DNA of 64,000 nucleotides from Brevundimonas sp. NIBR11 (lineage in GTDB: Bacteria > Pseudomonadota > Alphaproteobacteria > Caulobacterales > Caulobacteraceae), in assembly GCF_027912535.1 (NCBI RefSeq), contig NZ_CP115465.1, positions 1,964,001-2,028,000 on the forward strand. The letters are read 5' to 3'. Both the position numbers and the translations under genes were made by a program. The stretch's first letter is position 1, and each line of letters opens with the position of its first letter. Below are positions 52,685 through 61,738 of this stretch, in pieces. A model generated the notes under the pieces. The model did not search any database, had not been told where the DNA came from, and worked only from the letters and a program-made list of their open reading frames with translations.

Positions 52685-53404
52685 ATGAGCGGCGGACGTT
52701 CGGGCCCCGTTGCCGGCGCCGGCGTGGGTCGTCACCTGCTGATCGTCGACGATGACGACCGGATTCGCGAGCTGCTGAAGGAGTATCTGGCGCGAGAGGG
52801 ATATCGCGTCACCGGCGCCGCCCACGCCGCCGCCGCGCGTCGCCTGATGGAGCTGATCGAATTCGACCTGGTCGTCCTGGACGTGATGATGCCCGGCGAG
52901 AGCGGGCTGGAGCTGACGACCTGGGTGCGATCGAAGGCGCAGCTGTCGAAGACGCCGGTCCTGTTGCTGACCGCGAGGGGCGAGGCGTCGGACCGGATCG
53001 ACGGCCTGTCGCGCGGGGCCGACGACTATATGTCCAAGCCCTTCGACCCGAAGGAACTGGCCTTGCGGATCGATGCGATCCTGCGTCGCACCGGCGTCAA
53101 GCCGATCATGCCGCGCGAGATCCGGCTGGGCACGGCGATGTTCGATCTGGAGCGGCTGGAGCTCACGCGCGACGGCGCGCCGATGCGGCTGACCGAGGCC
53201 GAGGCGCAACTGCTGAAGACCCTGGCGCTCCACGCCCACGCCCCCGTCGAGCGGATGGACCTGTCGCCGGACACGGCCGACATCACCGGCCGCGCGGTCG
53301 ACGTTCAGGTCACGCGCCTACGCCGCAAGCTCGAGGCCGATCCGAAGAACCCGCGCTATCTCCAGACCGTCCGGGGTGTCGGATACATGCTGGCGCCGGA
53401 TTGA
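52685..53404 (+). CDS. OmpR/PetR-family response regulator
   Basis: This 239-residue regulator has a receiver (acidic DDDD 22-25, phospho-Asp66, Lys in YMSKPFD) and a C-terminal winged helix (TGRAVDVQVTRLRRKLEADP, then VRGVGYM). It is likely to bind DNA after phosphorylation by the kinase encoded two genes downstream. It diverges from ilvE with 82 nt between. Confidence 0.93.
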   Translation: MSGGRSGPVAGAGVGRHLLIVDDDDRIRELLKEYLAREGYRVTGAAHAAAARRLMELIEFDLVVLDVMMPGESGLELTTWVRSKAQLSKTPVLLLTARGEASDRIDGLSRGADDYMSKPFDPKELALRIDAILRRTGVKPIMPREIRLGTAMFDLERLELTRDGAPMRLTEAEAQLLKTLALHAHAPVERMDLSPDTADITGRAVDVQVTRLRRKLEADPKNPRYLQTVRGVGYMLAPD

Positions 53405-53413
53405 GACGAGCGC

Positions 53414-53863
53414 ATGGGTCTCCTCGCCATCGCCGCTGCTCTTGTTCTGGGCGGAGCTCAGGACGGACCGCCGCCTGAAGATCTCTGGGTCAAGGCGACG
53501 CCCGCGGGCGAGGTTGCGGATCCTTGCGACGGCGAGGCCGGGCAGAACGGAACCAGTCAGGCCTGGATTCGCACGGTCATGCTGGAGCGACATCATCCGC
53601 GACCGCTCGTCTGCGGAGATCGAACCGGCCTCGACGACGAGGCGGTCCGAGCGGCCGAGAACGACCGGTTGGACCTGACGGCTCAGGCCAGCGCGAGGCT
53701 GGCGGTCCTGATGGGCGCCATGTCCCGATCCCTCGACGATGACGGATCATGGGGGCAGCAATCCGAGGCGGCGGGGCGCGCCCTCTACCTGGCCCTCAAA
53801 GCCGACGATTACCGGCTGTTGCGCCAGACCGCCGCGCAGGAAGCGGCGGCCGACACGCCATGA
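53414..53863 (+). CDS. Secreted hypothetical protein between response regulator and kinase
   Basis: This 149-residue protein has a short hydrophobic N-terminus (GLLAIAAALVLGGAQ) and an acidic body with cysteines near 38 and 67. No known family was recognised. It starts 10 nt after the regulator stop and its stop overlaps the kinase start as ATGA, so it is part of this operon. Confidence 0.75.
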   Translation: MGLLAIAAALVLGGAQDGPPPEDLWVKATPAGEVADPCDGEAGQNGTSQAWIRTVMLERHHPRPLVCGDRTGLDDEAVRAAENDRLDLTAQASARLAVLMGAMSRSLDDDGSWGQQSEAAGRALYLALKADDYRLLRQTAAQEAAADTP

Positions 53864-55203
53864 GGCTGCTGCCCTTCCCGGTCCTGGCGCGGTTCCTGAA
53901 GCGGCAGTTGCCGTCGTCGCTGTGGGGACGGTCGCTGCTGATCATCGTCCTGCCCATCCTGATCATGCAGGGGGCGGTGACCTGGGCCTTCTTCGACATG
54001 CACTGGCAGACGGTGACGGCGCGCCTGTCCGAGGGGCTCGCCGGCGACGTGGCGTGGGCGGCCGAGAGCTATCGCGACGAGCCGACGGACGCCAACCTTG
54101 CGGCCATCGCCGACCGGGGCGAGCGGTCGATGCAGCTTTCGATCGCGCTCCGGCCCGGGGCGACCCTGCCCGAGGAGCAGAGACGAGGGCCGATCGGAGT
54201 GGTGGATCGCACGCTGGAGGCGGCGCTCGCGGCACGGCTGGATCAACCCTTCTGGTTCGATACCACTCGCTATCCGGCCTATGTGGACATCCAGGTACAA
54301 CAGCCGCAGGGGGTGCTTCGGATCATCGCGCCTCGCGAGCGGGCCGTGGCGACCCAGGCGCATATCTTCGTCCTTTGGCTGATGCTGGCGACGGTGCTGC
54401 TGATGGGCGTGGCCATTCTCTTCATTCGCAATCAGGTCCGGGCCATCGAGCGGCTGGCCGAGGCGGCGGAGGCCTTCGGACGCGGCGAGATGTCGCCGAA
54501 GTTCAAGCCGCACGGCGCCCGTGAGGTGCGGCAGGCGGCCTTCGCCTTCCTGGCCATGCGCGACCGGATCCAGCGCCACATCGAACAGCGGACGGCGCTG
54601 CTGGCGTCGGTCAGCCACGACCTCCGGACGCCCCTGACCCGGTTGCGGCTGGAGTTGGCCCTGGCGCCGCAGTTCAAGCGTCAGAGCGCCATGAAGGGCG
54701 ATCTCGACGAGATGGAGCACATGATCGACGAATACCTCGCCTTCGCCAAGGGCGAGGCCGGCGAGGCGCCGCAGCCGGTCGATGTCTCCGCCCTGCTGAA
54801 CGCGGCGGGCGAGGATGTGAAGCGCGCGGGGGCCGAGGTGGAGATCACGGCGCCCGCCGACCTGATCGCCTCGCTGCGCCCCTTGGCGTTCAAGCGGGCC
54901 CTGACCAATCTGGCGGGCAATGCGGCCTCGCATGGCGAGCATGTGCGGCTGTCGGCGCGTCCCCTGCCCTCCGGAGGGCTGGAGATCGCGGTGGAGGACG
55001 ACGGGCCCGGCATTCCCGACGAGATGCATGAGGAGGCCTTCAGGCCCTTCAGCCGTCTGGACGAGAGCCGGAACCAGAACAGGAAGGGGGTGGGTCTGGG
55101 CCTGGCCATCGCGCGGGATGTGGCGCGCGGGCACGGCGGCGACATCACCCTGGCGCGCAGCGATCTGGGGGGCTTGAGAGCCCTGATCCGCCTGCCCGGA
55201 TAG
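53860..55203 (+). CDS. EnvZ-like sensor histidine kinase
   Basis: This 447-residue kinase has helices at about 24-46 and 165-190 flanking a periplasmic region, a HAMP domain, HisKA with His253 in SVSHDLRTPLTRL, an N-box LTNLAGNAASHG and VEDDGPGIPDE with GVGLGLAIARDV. It is the cognate partner of the upstream OmpR-type regulator. The stimulus is unknown. Confidence 0.92.
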   Translation: MRLLPFPVLARFLKRQLPSSLWGRSLLIIVLPILIMQGAVTWAFFDMHWQTVTARLSEGLAGDVAWAAESYRDEPTDANLAAIADRGERSMQLSIALRPGATLPEEQRRGPIGVVDRTLEAALAARLDQPFWFDTTRYPAYVDIQVQQPQGVLRIIAPRERAVATQAHIFVLWLMLATVLLMGVAILFIRNQVRAIERLAEAAEAFGRGEMSPKFKPHGAREVRQAAFAFLAMRDRIQRHIEQRTALLASVSHDLRTPLTRLRLELALAPQFKRQSAMKGDLDEMEHMIDEYLAFAKGEAGEAPQPVDVSALLNAAGEDVKRAGAEVEITAPADLIASLRPLAFKRALTNLAGNAASHGEHVRLSARPLPSGGLEIAVEDDGPGIPDEMHEEAFRPFSRLDESRNQNRKGVGLGLAIARDVARGHGGDITLARSDLGGLRALIRLPG

Positions 55204-55286
55204 GCCTTTCACTTTCTGCGGCGTCTACTGGCGAAAGAGCCTTCGCGAGCGCATCTTGCAGTGGACAGGGAAACCCGGAGATCGTC

Positions 55287-55772
55287 ATGCGCCCGTTCGC
55301 CTTCATCGCTCCTCTCGCCCTCGCGGCCGCCCTCGCGGCCCCGGCCTTCGCCCAGCAGGTCACGGTCACCGTGGGCGGAGACCTGACCGACGACGTCGAG
55401 GAGCTGGGCCACCGCGATGTGAATGAGCAGATCGAGCGGCTGCAGACGGTCGTCGAGCGCCGGCTCGCTCGCGACGGCGCCCTCGAGGGCGCTCAGGTGA
55501 ACCTCATCCTGACCGATCTGAAGCCCAACCGCCCGACCTGGCGGCAGGCCGCCGACAAGCCCGGTCTGTCGATCATCGACAGCATCTCCATCGGCGGGGC
55601 GACGATCGAGGGCGAGGTCATCACCGCCGACGGCCGTCGGATGCCGGTGCGCTATTCGCGCTACTCCTCCTCGCTGGCGGACGTGCAGGGCTACACCACC
55701 TGGCAGGACGCCGATCGGGCCTATGCCCGGCTGGCGGGCAACCTGGTCTCGGGTCGGCTGGTCTCGCGCTAG
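55287..55772 (+). CDS. Periplasmic hypothetical protein
   Basis: This 161-residue protein has a clear signal peptide (FIAPLALAAALAAPAFA, cut before QQV), then a beta-rich domain (VTVTVGGDLTDDVEELGHRD, LILTDLKPNRPTW). I do not recognise the family. GGAG lies 6 nt before ATG 55287. It overlaps proC by 4 nt at the converging 3' ends. Confidence 0.75.
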   Translation: MRPFAFIAPLALAAALAAPAFAQQVTVTVGGDLTDDVEELGHRDVNEQIERLQTVVERRLARDGALEGAQVNLILTDLKPNRPTWRQAADKPGLSIIDSISIGGATIEGEVITADGRRMPVRYSRYSSSLADVQGYTTWQDADRAYARLAGNLVSGRLVSR

Positions 55773-56506
55773 CCGCCCTTCGCCAGCGCCTGAGCCCGAC
55801 TGACGGCGGCGCGCACCGCCGCCGAACCGGCTCGGTTCAGGTCGGCCGCCGCGAGCGCGTCCAGGCCCGCGCGTGTCGTTCCACCCGGCGAGGCGATGCG
55901 GGCGATGAGGTCTTCCAGAGGGGCATCGGTAGCGGCGCCCGATCCTGCGGAGCGCAGCGCACCCCGGGTCAGCCGCTCGGCCACGTTCTGCGTCAGGCCG
56001 GCCTCTACACCCGCCTTCGCGAGCGCCTGAGCCAGGGCGTAGAAGAAGGCCGGGGCCGAACCGGCCACGGCGGTCGCGGCGTCGATCAGGGCCTCCGCGT
56101 CTAGGTCGACCGTATCGGCGATGCCGTCGAAAAGGCGATGGGCCAGCGCGCGGGCCTCCGCGTGATCCGACCAGATCGCGGCCACCCCTTGCCCCTGCGC
56201 CACGGCGGTAGTCGGCATGACGCGAACCACGGCGCGACCCGTCAGGGCGACTGACAAGTCCTCGGCGCGAACGCCCGCCATCACCGAGACGACCACGGTC
56301 TTCGCCGGCAGGGTGTCGAGCAGTGGCGCGACGGCTTCGCGCCAGGCGGCGGGCTTGACCGCGATGACCAGCGCCTCCGTCTCCGGCGGACAGACCGGCG
56401 GGACGGCGCGGGTCAGGATGGTCGGGTTCGCCACGGAGCCGCTCAGATTCCAGCCCTCTGTGATTGCGGAGCCGAGACGGCCGTGGCCGAGGAGTACGAC
56501 CGTCAT
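55769..56506 (-). CDS. proC: Pyrroline-5-carboxylate reductase
   Basis: This 245-residue NAD(P)H enzyme makes proline. The Rossmann motif is VVLLGHGRLGSAI; VAGSAPAFFYALAQAL and IASPGGTTRAGLDAL are the ProC signature. At 245 residues it is somewhat shorter than most ProC proteins (about 270), with a reduced loop after the first strand. Confidence 0.92.
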   Translation of the reverse strand: MTVVLLGHGRLGSAITEGWNLSGSVANPTILTRAVPPVCPPETEALVIAVKPAAWREAVAPLLDTLPAKTVVVSVMAGVRAEDLSVALTGRAVVRVMPTTAVAQGQGVAAIWSDHAEARALAHRLFDGIADTVDLDAEALIDAATAVAGSAPAFFYALAQALAKAGVEAGLTQNVAERLTRGALRSAGSGAATDAPLEDLIARIASPGGTTRAGLDALAAADLNRAGSAAVRAAVSRAQALAKGG

Positions 56507-56517
56507 CGGAGGGCGGC

Positions 56518-57021
56518 TCAGGCCGTGCCGACGGTCTCGAACAGGCAGCTGTCGATCGCGTCCTGGGGCTTCTTGTTGCCGCGGATCATGAAGTCGAAGG
56601 CCGGATAGTAGCGGTCGGCGGCCTCGACGGCGGCGTCGATCATGGACGCGGCCTGGGCCAGGGTCGGCCGCTCGCCGTGCGGCAGGGCCAGGGAGTGGCG
56701 GAACACGATCTCGCCGTCCTCGGACCAGACCTCGAAATGGCCCATCCAGGTGCGCTGGTTGACCATGGAGACCAGTTCATAGGCCGCGTTGCGACGCGAC
56801 TTGGTCGCCCGCAGATCGAGGGCGCAGCACAGCTGCAGGCAATCGCCTTCCGGACGCCAGGCGAACCAGAGCTCGTAGTCCTTCCAGTCGCCGGCGAGGG
56901 CGAAGGCCAGATCGCCGTCGTCCGTCCGATCGAACGGCAGGTTCTCGGCATTCAGCACATGCTCGACCACGTCCAGCGGATCGTAGGGGACGTCGACCTC
57001 TTGGGGTCCGGCAGCATCCAT
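56518..57021 (-). CDS. YbjN domain-containing protein
   Basis: This 167-residue protein matches the alphaproteobacterial YbjN group (VVEHVLNAENLPFDRTDDGD, LWFAWRPEGDCLQLCCALDL, VNQRTWMGHFEVW). The fold resembles type III secretion chaperones; the role is unknown. It ends 12 nt upstream of the proC start and may be co-transcribed with it. Confidence 0.88.
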   Translation of the reverse strand: MDAAGPQEVDVPYDPLDVVEHVLNAENLPFDRTDDGDLAFALAGDWKDYELWFAWRPEGDCLQLCCALDLRATKSRRNAAYELVSMVNQRTWMGHFEVWSEDGEIVFRHSLALPHGERPTLAQAASMIDAAVEAADRYYPAFDFMIRGNKKPQDAIDSCLFETVGTA

Positions 57022-57105
57022 AAGGTGAACTCGATCTCGCGGAAGAAGAGCGACCGACTCAGGGTCGCCTGTGAATTTGACGGTAGGCGTGTTCGGAGAT
57101 TCGTC

Positions 57106-57393
57106 TCAACCGGCTGCGTCCGGCAGACGAGTTCCGTCTGTGGACGTTCCCTTTTGAGGCTTGTCGGGCTCGGGTGCAGGCGCTTTGAGCGCAGACAACT
57201 CGGCCCGCAGTGCGGCGACCTCTGCCTTCAGGGCGTCGAACTCGTCCTTGCGGACCAGGTCCATTTCGGCGGCGAAGCGGTCGGCCTGGGCGCGGAACGC
57301 CGTCTTGGCTTCCTCGCCAGCGGCTTGGGCCAGTCCCATGGCGCTGGTCGACAATTTGGCGAACTCGTCGAGGAAGGGATTGCGCGTCTGCAT
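57106..57393 (-). CDS. UbiK-family accessory factor (BMFP domain)
   Basis: This 95-residue protein has the BMFP pattern: an amphipathic N-terminal helix (NPFLDEFAKLSTSAMGLAQA) and a coiled coil (DEFDALKAEVAALRAELSAL). UbiK assists ubiquinone biosynthesis in the Ubi complex; related proteins also bind membranes. ATG 57393 is the family start. Confidence 0.88.
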   Translation of the reverse strand: MQTRNPFLDEFAKLSTSAMGLAQAAGEEAKTAFRAQADRFAAEMDLVRKDEFDALKAEVAALRAELSALKAPAPEPDKPQKGTSTDGTRLPDAAG

Positions 57394-57563
57394 CGAAGGC
57401 TCCGGCCCAGCGGCGGGCGTCGTTAAGGGAAGGTTGCCTGATATGGTGAACGAAACCTTTCCAGACACCCCCTGTTCGAGGTCAATCGCGGCTGAAACGT
57501 GTCACCCTCGCGCGACGCATCGGCGCTTGCTAAAGCCGGGGAGAACCGTTGCAGGAGCCTCGC

Positions 57564-58436
57564 TTGACCTTTCCCGAGTTCGATCCGGTCCTGATCCATC
57601 TGGGGCCGTTGCCTATCCGCTGGTACGCACTCGCCTATGTGGCCGGGATCGTGCTGGGCTGGGTCTATGCGGCGCGGATCCTGAAGAGCGAGCGGGTCTG
57701 GGCGCCGGGTCAGCCGCCGCTGAAGGGGCCGCAGCTGGACGATCTGATCCTGTGGATCACGCTCGGCATCATCCTGGGCGGGCGTTTCGGATACGCCCTC
57801 TTCTACAAGCCGGTCATGTTCGCCCAGTTGTTCACGGGGGCCAACATCGGCGAGCGGCTGGAGCTGTTCCAGCTGTGGACCGGGGGGATGTCGTTCCACG
57901 GCGGGATGCTGGGCTGTACGGCGGCGGTGCTGATCTACGCCTGGAAGACCAGGGCCAATGCGCTCAGCATCGGCGACATGGCGCTGGCGTCGGCGCCGAT
58001 CGGACTGTTCTTCGGGCGGCTGGCCAACTTCGTGAACGGGGAGCTGTGGGGGCGCACGACCGATGTCCCCTGGGCTATCCGGTTCTGCAACGCCCGGATC
58101 GAACAGGTCTATGGCTTCTGCCCGGCCGGGAACGAACCGCGTCACCCGAGCCAGCTTTATGAGGCGGGGCTGGAAGGCATCGTTCTGTTCGTGGTGCTGG
58201 GGCTGGCCATCTGGAAGTGGAAACTGCTGGCCAAGCCCGGCTATGTCACCGGCCTGTTCCTGGTCGGATATGGCGCGTCGCGGGCCCTGTTGGAGAACGT
58301 CCGCCAGCCCGACGCCGGGATGGAGCATTTCCCGCTGGGGCTGACCATGGGGATGATGCTGTCGACGCCGATGATCCTGATCGGCGCCTGGCTGATCTGG
58401 CGGGCGTGGAGCCGGCCGCCGGCAGCCGCCGCCTGA
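57564..58436 (+). CDS. lgt: Prolipoprotein diacylglyceryl transferase
   Basis: This membrane enzyme of about 290 residues adds diacylglycerol to the lipobox Cys of lipoproteins. It has about seven helices and the motifs WTGGMSFHGGMLG, the Lgt signature GRLANFVNGELWGR, and HPSQLYEAGLEG. TTG 57564 has AGGAG at 6 nt and fits the family N-terminus; TTG 57549 in the same frame has a GGGGAG and is an alternative. Substrates in this window include the DsbA-like and hydrolase lipoproteins. Confidence 0.95.
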   Translation: MTFPEFDPVLIHLGPLPIRWYALAYVAGIVLGWVYAARILKSERVWAPGQPPLKGPQLDDLILWITLGIILGGRFGYALFYKPVMFAQLFTGANIGERLELFQLWTGGMSFHGGMLGCTAAVLIYAWKTRANALSIGDMALASAPIGLFFGRLANFVNGELWGRTTDVPWAIRFCNARIEQVYGFCPAGNEPRHPSQLYEAGLEGIVLFVVLGLAIWKWKLLAKPGYVTGLFLVGYGASRALLENVRQPDAGMEHFPLGLTMGMMLSTPMILIGAWLIWRAWSRPPAAAA

Positions 58437-58437
58437 C

Positions 58438-59505
58438 ATGGCGCTGAAGGACCGGCTGGCGCGGGAGATCGCTCTGACGGGGCCGATGACGGTGGCCGAC
58501 TATGTCACCCGCTGCCTGCACGATCCGAAGGACGGCTACTACGCGACGCGGCCCGCGCTGGGGGAAGGCGGAGACTTCATCACCGCCCCCCTGGTCAGCC
58601 AGATGTTCGGGGAGCTGATCGGCCTGTGGGCCGTGGAGACCTGGCATCGGCTGGGGGCTCCGGAACGGTTCCGGCTGGTCGAGGTGGGGCCGGGCGACGG
58701 GACTCTGATGGACGACGCGCTGAGGGCAGCGCGGCTCGCTCCGGGATTCCTGGAGGCCTGCGACCTGATCCTGATCGAGCCGTCGGGACCGCTGAGGGCG
58801 GTGCAGGAACGCAGACTGGGACAGGCCGACGTCTCGCCGCGCTGGGTCCGGTCGCTGGCGCAGATCGATACGGATGCGCCGGTCATCCTGATCGCCAACG
58901 AGGTGCTGGATTGTCTGCCGGCACGCCAGTTCGTGAGAACCGAGGGCGGCTGGGCCGAGCGGCGGGTGGGGGTCACCGACGACGGCGGGCTGACCTTCGG
59001 GCTGGTCGGGATCACGGGCGGGTTCGAGAAGCCGGATTACGGGATGGAGCCGGGCCAGGTGATCGAGGTTTCCGAGCAGCAGGCGGCCTTGGGGCGGGAT
59101 CTCGGGGCCTTGCTGAACGAGGCGACTGGGGCGGCCCTTCTGATCGACTACGGGCGGGACCGGCCGGGGCCGGGGGATACGCTGCAGGGGCTGAAGCGGC
59201 ACCAGAAGGTGGATGTTCTGGCGGAGCCGGGCGAGGCCGATCTGACCCAGTGGGCGGACTTCCCGGCTGTGCTGGAAGCGGCGGTGCGAACGGGCGCGGA
59301 TGTGACCGGTTGCCTGGGCCAGGGCGAGTTTCTGAGGCGGCTGGGGATCGAGGCGCGGGCGGAGCGGTTGTCTTCGGGACGGCCCGAGGCGGCGCCGGTG
59401 ATCGCGAGACAACTGGCCCGACTGACGGCGGCCGATCAGATGGGCGAGCTGTTCAAGGCGGCGGCGATTTTCGCGCCGCGCAGTCTGGGCGTACCGGGGT
59501 TCTAA
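58438..59505 (+). CDS. SAM-dependent methyltransferase, MidA/NDUFAF7 family
   Basis: This 355-residue protein has the DUF185/MidA layout: MTVADYVTRCLHDPKDGYYA, the SAM motif LVEVGPGDGTLM, ANEVLDCLPARQF and LLIDYGRD. The mitochondrial relative methylates an arginine of complex I subunit NDUFS2; a similar respiratory target is plausible. It starts 1 nt after the lgt stop and 2 nt before pgeF. Confidence 0.92.
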   Translation: MALKDRLAREIALTGPMTVADYVTRCLHDPKDGYYATRPALGEGGDFITAPLVSQMFGELIGLWAVETWHRLGAPERFRLVEVGPGDGTLMDDALRAARLAPGFLEACDLILIEPSGPLRAVQERRLGQADVSPRWVRSLAQIDTDAPVILIANEVLDCLPARQFVRTEGGWAERRVGVTDDGGLTFGLVGITGGFEKPDYGMEPGQVIEVSEQQAALGRDLGALLNEATGAALLIDYGRDRPGPGDTLQGLKRHQKVDVLAEPGEADLTQWADFPAVLEAAVRTGADVTGCLGQGEFLRRLGIEARAERLSSGRPEAAPVIARQLARLTAADQMGELFKAAAIFAPRSLGVPGF

Positions 59506-59507
59506 GC

Positions 59508-60281
59508 ATGAGCGACTTGCAACCGATCACCCATCCGCTGCTGGAGACCGCCGGGGTGCGGCATGGGTTCTTCACGCGGCGGGGCGGGGTCTCGACCGGG
59601 CTCTATGAGGGGCTGAACACCGGTCTGGGGTCGGCGGACGATCCGGAGGCGGTGGCGGAGAACCGGCGGCGGATCGCGGCGCATCTGGGGGGCGGGTCCG
59701 ATGATCTGGCGGCCTGCTATCAGATCCATTCGGCGATCACGCGGGTGGCCGAAGGGCCCTGGGCCGGGGAGCGACCGGAGGGGGACGCCGTGGTGACCGC
59801 GACCGTGGGAGTGATCCCCGGCGTGCTGACCGCGGACTGCGCGCCCGTGCTTCTGGCCGATGCGCAGGCGCGGGTGGTGGGCGCGGTTCATGCGGGCTGG
59901 AAGGGGGCGCTCGGCGGGGTCGTGCATTCGGCCGTCGCGGCGATGGAGGCGCTGGGCGCGCGGCCGGAGCGGATCGTCGCCGTCGTGGGGCCCTGTATCG
60001 CGCAGAGCTCCTATGAGGTCGGGGCCGATTTTCAGGAGCGGTTCGAGCACCACGATCCGGGCTCGGAGAGGTTCTTCATAAAGGGTGGGACGGCCGACAA
60101 GCGGATGTTCGATCTGCCGGGCTTCGTGCTGTGGCGACTGAAGCAGGCCGGGGTCGGCGAGGCCGCTTGGACTGGGCACGACACCTGTGCGGACGAGGCC
60201 GCCTTCTACTCTAACCGGCGGGCGTATCAGCGTGACCAGCCGGACTTCGGACGCCTGATGTCGGCGATCGCGCTGGCCTGA
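59508..60281 (+). CDS. pgeF: Peptidoglycan editing factor PgeF (laccase-domain, YfiH family)
   Basis: This 257-residue protein has metal-site motifs LTADCAPV and VHAGWKGALGG and CIAQSSYEVG, typical of YfiH. PgeF removes L-Ser wrongly built into peptidoglycan precursors in E. coli, which fits the wall genes in this window. The lgt-midA-pgeF order is common in alphaproteobacteria. Confidence 0.93.
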   Translation: MSDLQPITHPLLETAGVRHGFFTRRGGVSTGLYEGLNTGLGSADDPEAVAENRRRIAAHLGGGSDDLAACYQIHSAITRVAEGPWAGERPEGDAVVTATVGVIPGVLTADCAPVLLADAQARVVGAVHAGWKGALGGVVHSAVAAMEALGARPERIVAVVGPCIAQSSYEVGADFQERFEHHDPGSERFFIKGGTADKRMFDLPGFVLWRLKQAGVGEAAWTGHDTCADEAAFYSNRRAYQRDQPDFGRLMSAIALA

Positions 60282-60290
60282 GAGCCGGGT

Positions 60291-60345
60291 TCGTCCGTTT
60301 CGTCATGACGGGATTCACGGTGACAAAACGTGACGAAACGGACGA
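60291..60345. repeat. 15 bp perfect inverted repeat downstream of pgeF
   Basis: TCGTCCGTTTCGTCA (60291-60305) and TGACGAAACGGACGA (60331-60345) are perfect inverted repeats around a 25 nt spacer, with TGACAAAACG and TGACGAAACG as adjacent direct repeats. It begins 10 nt after the pgeF stop and lacks a T-run. The rest of the 60282-60616 gap holds no gene that I can support. Confidence 0.75.
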
Positions 60346-60574
60346 AATCACCAGCGCTCTCTCTCTCCGCGAACCCAAGTCGCCATTGTAGGCCAGCGAG
60401 ATACCAAGGCGAGCAAATCGGGTGAGACGCGGCTCTGGGGCAGGCGGCGCCCTACCTCAGACTGTCGAATAGATTTTTATGCTCGACAGGAATTCGTCGT
60501 GGGTTCCAGCTGGCGGGCACGATGAACTGATCAGCAGATCAGGTGAGCGATCCGCGCGGACTGTGTCCGTGATC

Positions 60575-60600
60575 TGCGCCCCAGCCTTCGCTGGGGCGCA
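60575..60600 (-). terminator. Strong hairpin downstream of the DUF3297 gene
   Basis: TGCGCCCCAGC (60575-60585) and GCTGGGGCGCA (60590-60600) form a perfect 11 bp stem with a CTTC tetraloop, 17 nt after the DUF3297 stop. No clear T-run follows, so it may be a repeat-type hairpin as well as a terminator. Confidence 0.6.
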
Positions 60601-60616
60601 CGGAGGTGGGGGAGAG

Positions 60617-60871
60617 TTACTCGCCCTCGTCCACGCCGCTCTGGAAGTAGGGTTCCACCGTGCCTTGCAGTTTGACAGTCAGGGCGTTGCCCTTGCGGTC
60701 GACGGCCTTGCCGACGGCGAGGCGGACCCAGCCTTCGGAGACGCAGTATTCGTCGACGTTGGTCTTTTCCTCGCCCTTGAAACGCACGCCCACGCCGCGC
60801 TGAAGCACCTCGGCGTCGTAGTATTTGTTGTTCGGGTTGACCGAGAGGCGGTCGGGGGGCGTGTCGGACAT
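60617..60871 (-). CDS. DUF3297 family protein
   Basis: This 84-residue protein (PPDRLSVNPNNKYYDAEVLQ, GVRFKGEEKTNVDEYCVSEG, LTVKLQGTVEPYF) matches DUF3297, a conserved proteobacterial family of unknown role. ATG 60871 is the family start. Confidence 0.9.
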   Translation of the reverse strand: MSDTPPDRLSVNPNNKYYDAEVLQRGVGVRFKGEEKTNVDEYCVSEGWVRLAVGKAVDRKGNALTVKLQGTVEPYFQSGVDEGE

Positions 60872-60936
60872 GGCAGGGCCTTCGGAAAACTTGAGGGCGG
60901 TGCATAGCCGCCCCCGCTCAATCCGACAACGTTGGT

Positions 60937-61710
60937 CTAGCCGAGGCCGGAGAAGCCGCGGCCGACGCTCCAGGCCCCATCGGCGGGCAGAACGACGCCT
61001 GAGACATAGCGGGCGTAGTCTGACGCCAGGAACAGGCAGACGTCGGCCACGTCGTCGACCGTTCCGAGACGACGCAGAGGCACTGCGCGGGCGGCGGCGG
61101 CCTTGGCTTCGGGTGTTGGGGCCAGGCGATCCATGCCTTCCGTGCCGTCGATGGGACCGGGCGATACGGAGTTCACCCGCACCCCCTCCCCGCCCCATTC
61201 GATGGCGAGCGTCCTGGTGATCATGTCGACGCCCGCCTTGGCGGCGCACACGTGGACCTGAAGCGCCATCGGGATCCAGGCCTGGGGCGCGGTGATGTTG
61301 ATGATGCTGGCGCCCGGCTTGGTCAGGTGCTCGTGGGCGGCGCGCAGGACGTGGAAGGTGCCCAGGGTGTCGATGTCGGTGACGGTCTTGAAGCCGTTGG
61401 AGCTGAGGGCGGCGGCCGGGACCGGGAAGTTGCCGGCCGCGCCGGAGACCAGAACGTCGATCGTGCCGCGCTTCTCGCGGAAGTCGGCGACGGCGGCCTT
61501 CACCGCATCGAAGTCGCGGACATCGAGGCTGTAGCCCAGGGCCGGGTTGAGGTCCGAGAGCTGGGCGACGGCGGCGTCGACCTTGTCCTGGCTGCGGCTG
61601 GCGACAGCGAGTTTGGCGCCGGCTCTGGCGAAGGCTTTGGCGATGCCGAGGTTGATGCCGGAGGTGCCGCCGAAGACCATGACGGTCTTGCCGGCGAAAT
61701 CGAACGCCAT
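60937..61710 (-). CDS. SDR family oxidoreductase, 2,4-dienoyl-CoA reductase-like
   Basis: This 257-residue NADP(H)-dependent protein has GGTSGINLGIAKAF, the ITAPQAWIPMALQVHVCAAK active-site region and RVNSVSPGPIDGTEGMDRL. The usual catalytic Tyr-X3-Lys reads His-X3-Lys, and the GTEG motif matches peroxisomal-type dienoyl-CoA reductases used in unsaturated fatty acid oxidation. GGAG is 6 nt before ATG 61710. Confidence 0.88.
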   Translation of the reverse strand: MAFDFAGKTVMVFGGTSGINLGIAKAFARAGAKLAVASRSQDKVDAAVAQLSDLNPALGYSLDVRDFDAVKAAVADFREKRGTIDVLVSGAAGNFPVPAAALSSNGFKTVTDIDTLGTFHVLRAAHEHLTKPGASIINITAPQAWIPMALQVHVCAAKAGVDMITRTLAIEWGGEGVRVNSVSPGPIDGTEGMDRLAPTPEAKAAAARAVPLRRLGTVDDVADVCLFLASDYARYVSGVVLPADGAWSVGRGFSGLG

Positions 61711-61738
61711 GGCTGTCTCCCCTTGTTGTCTACGCCAC

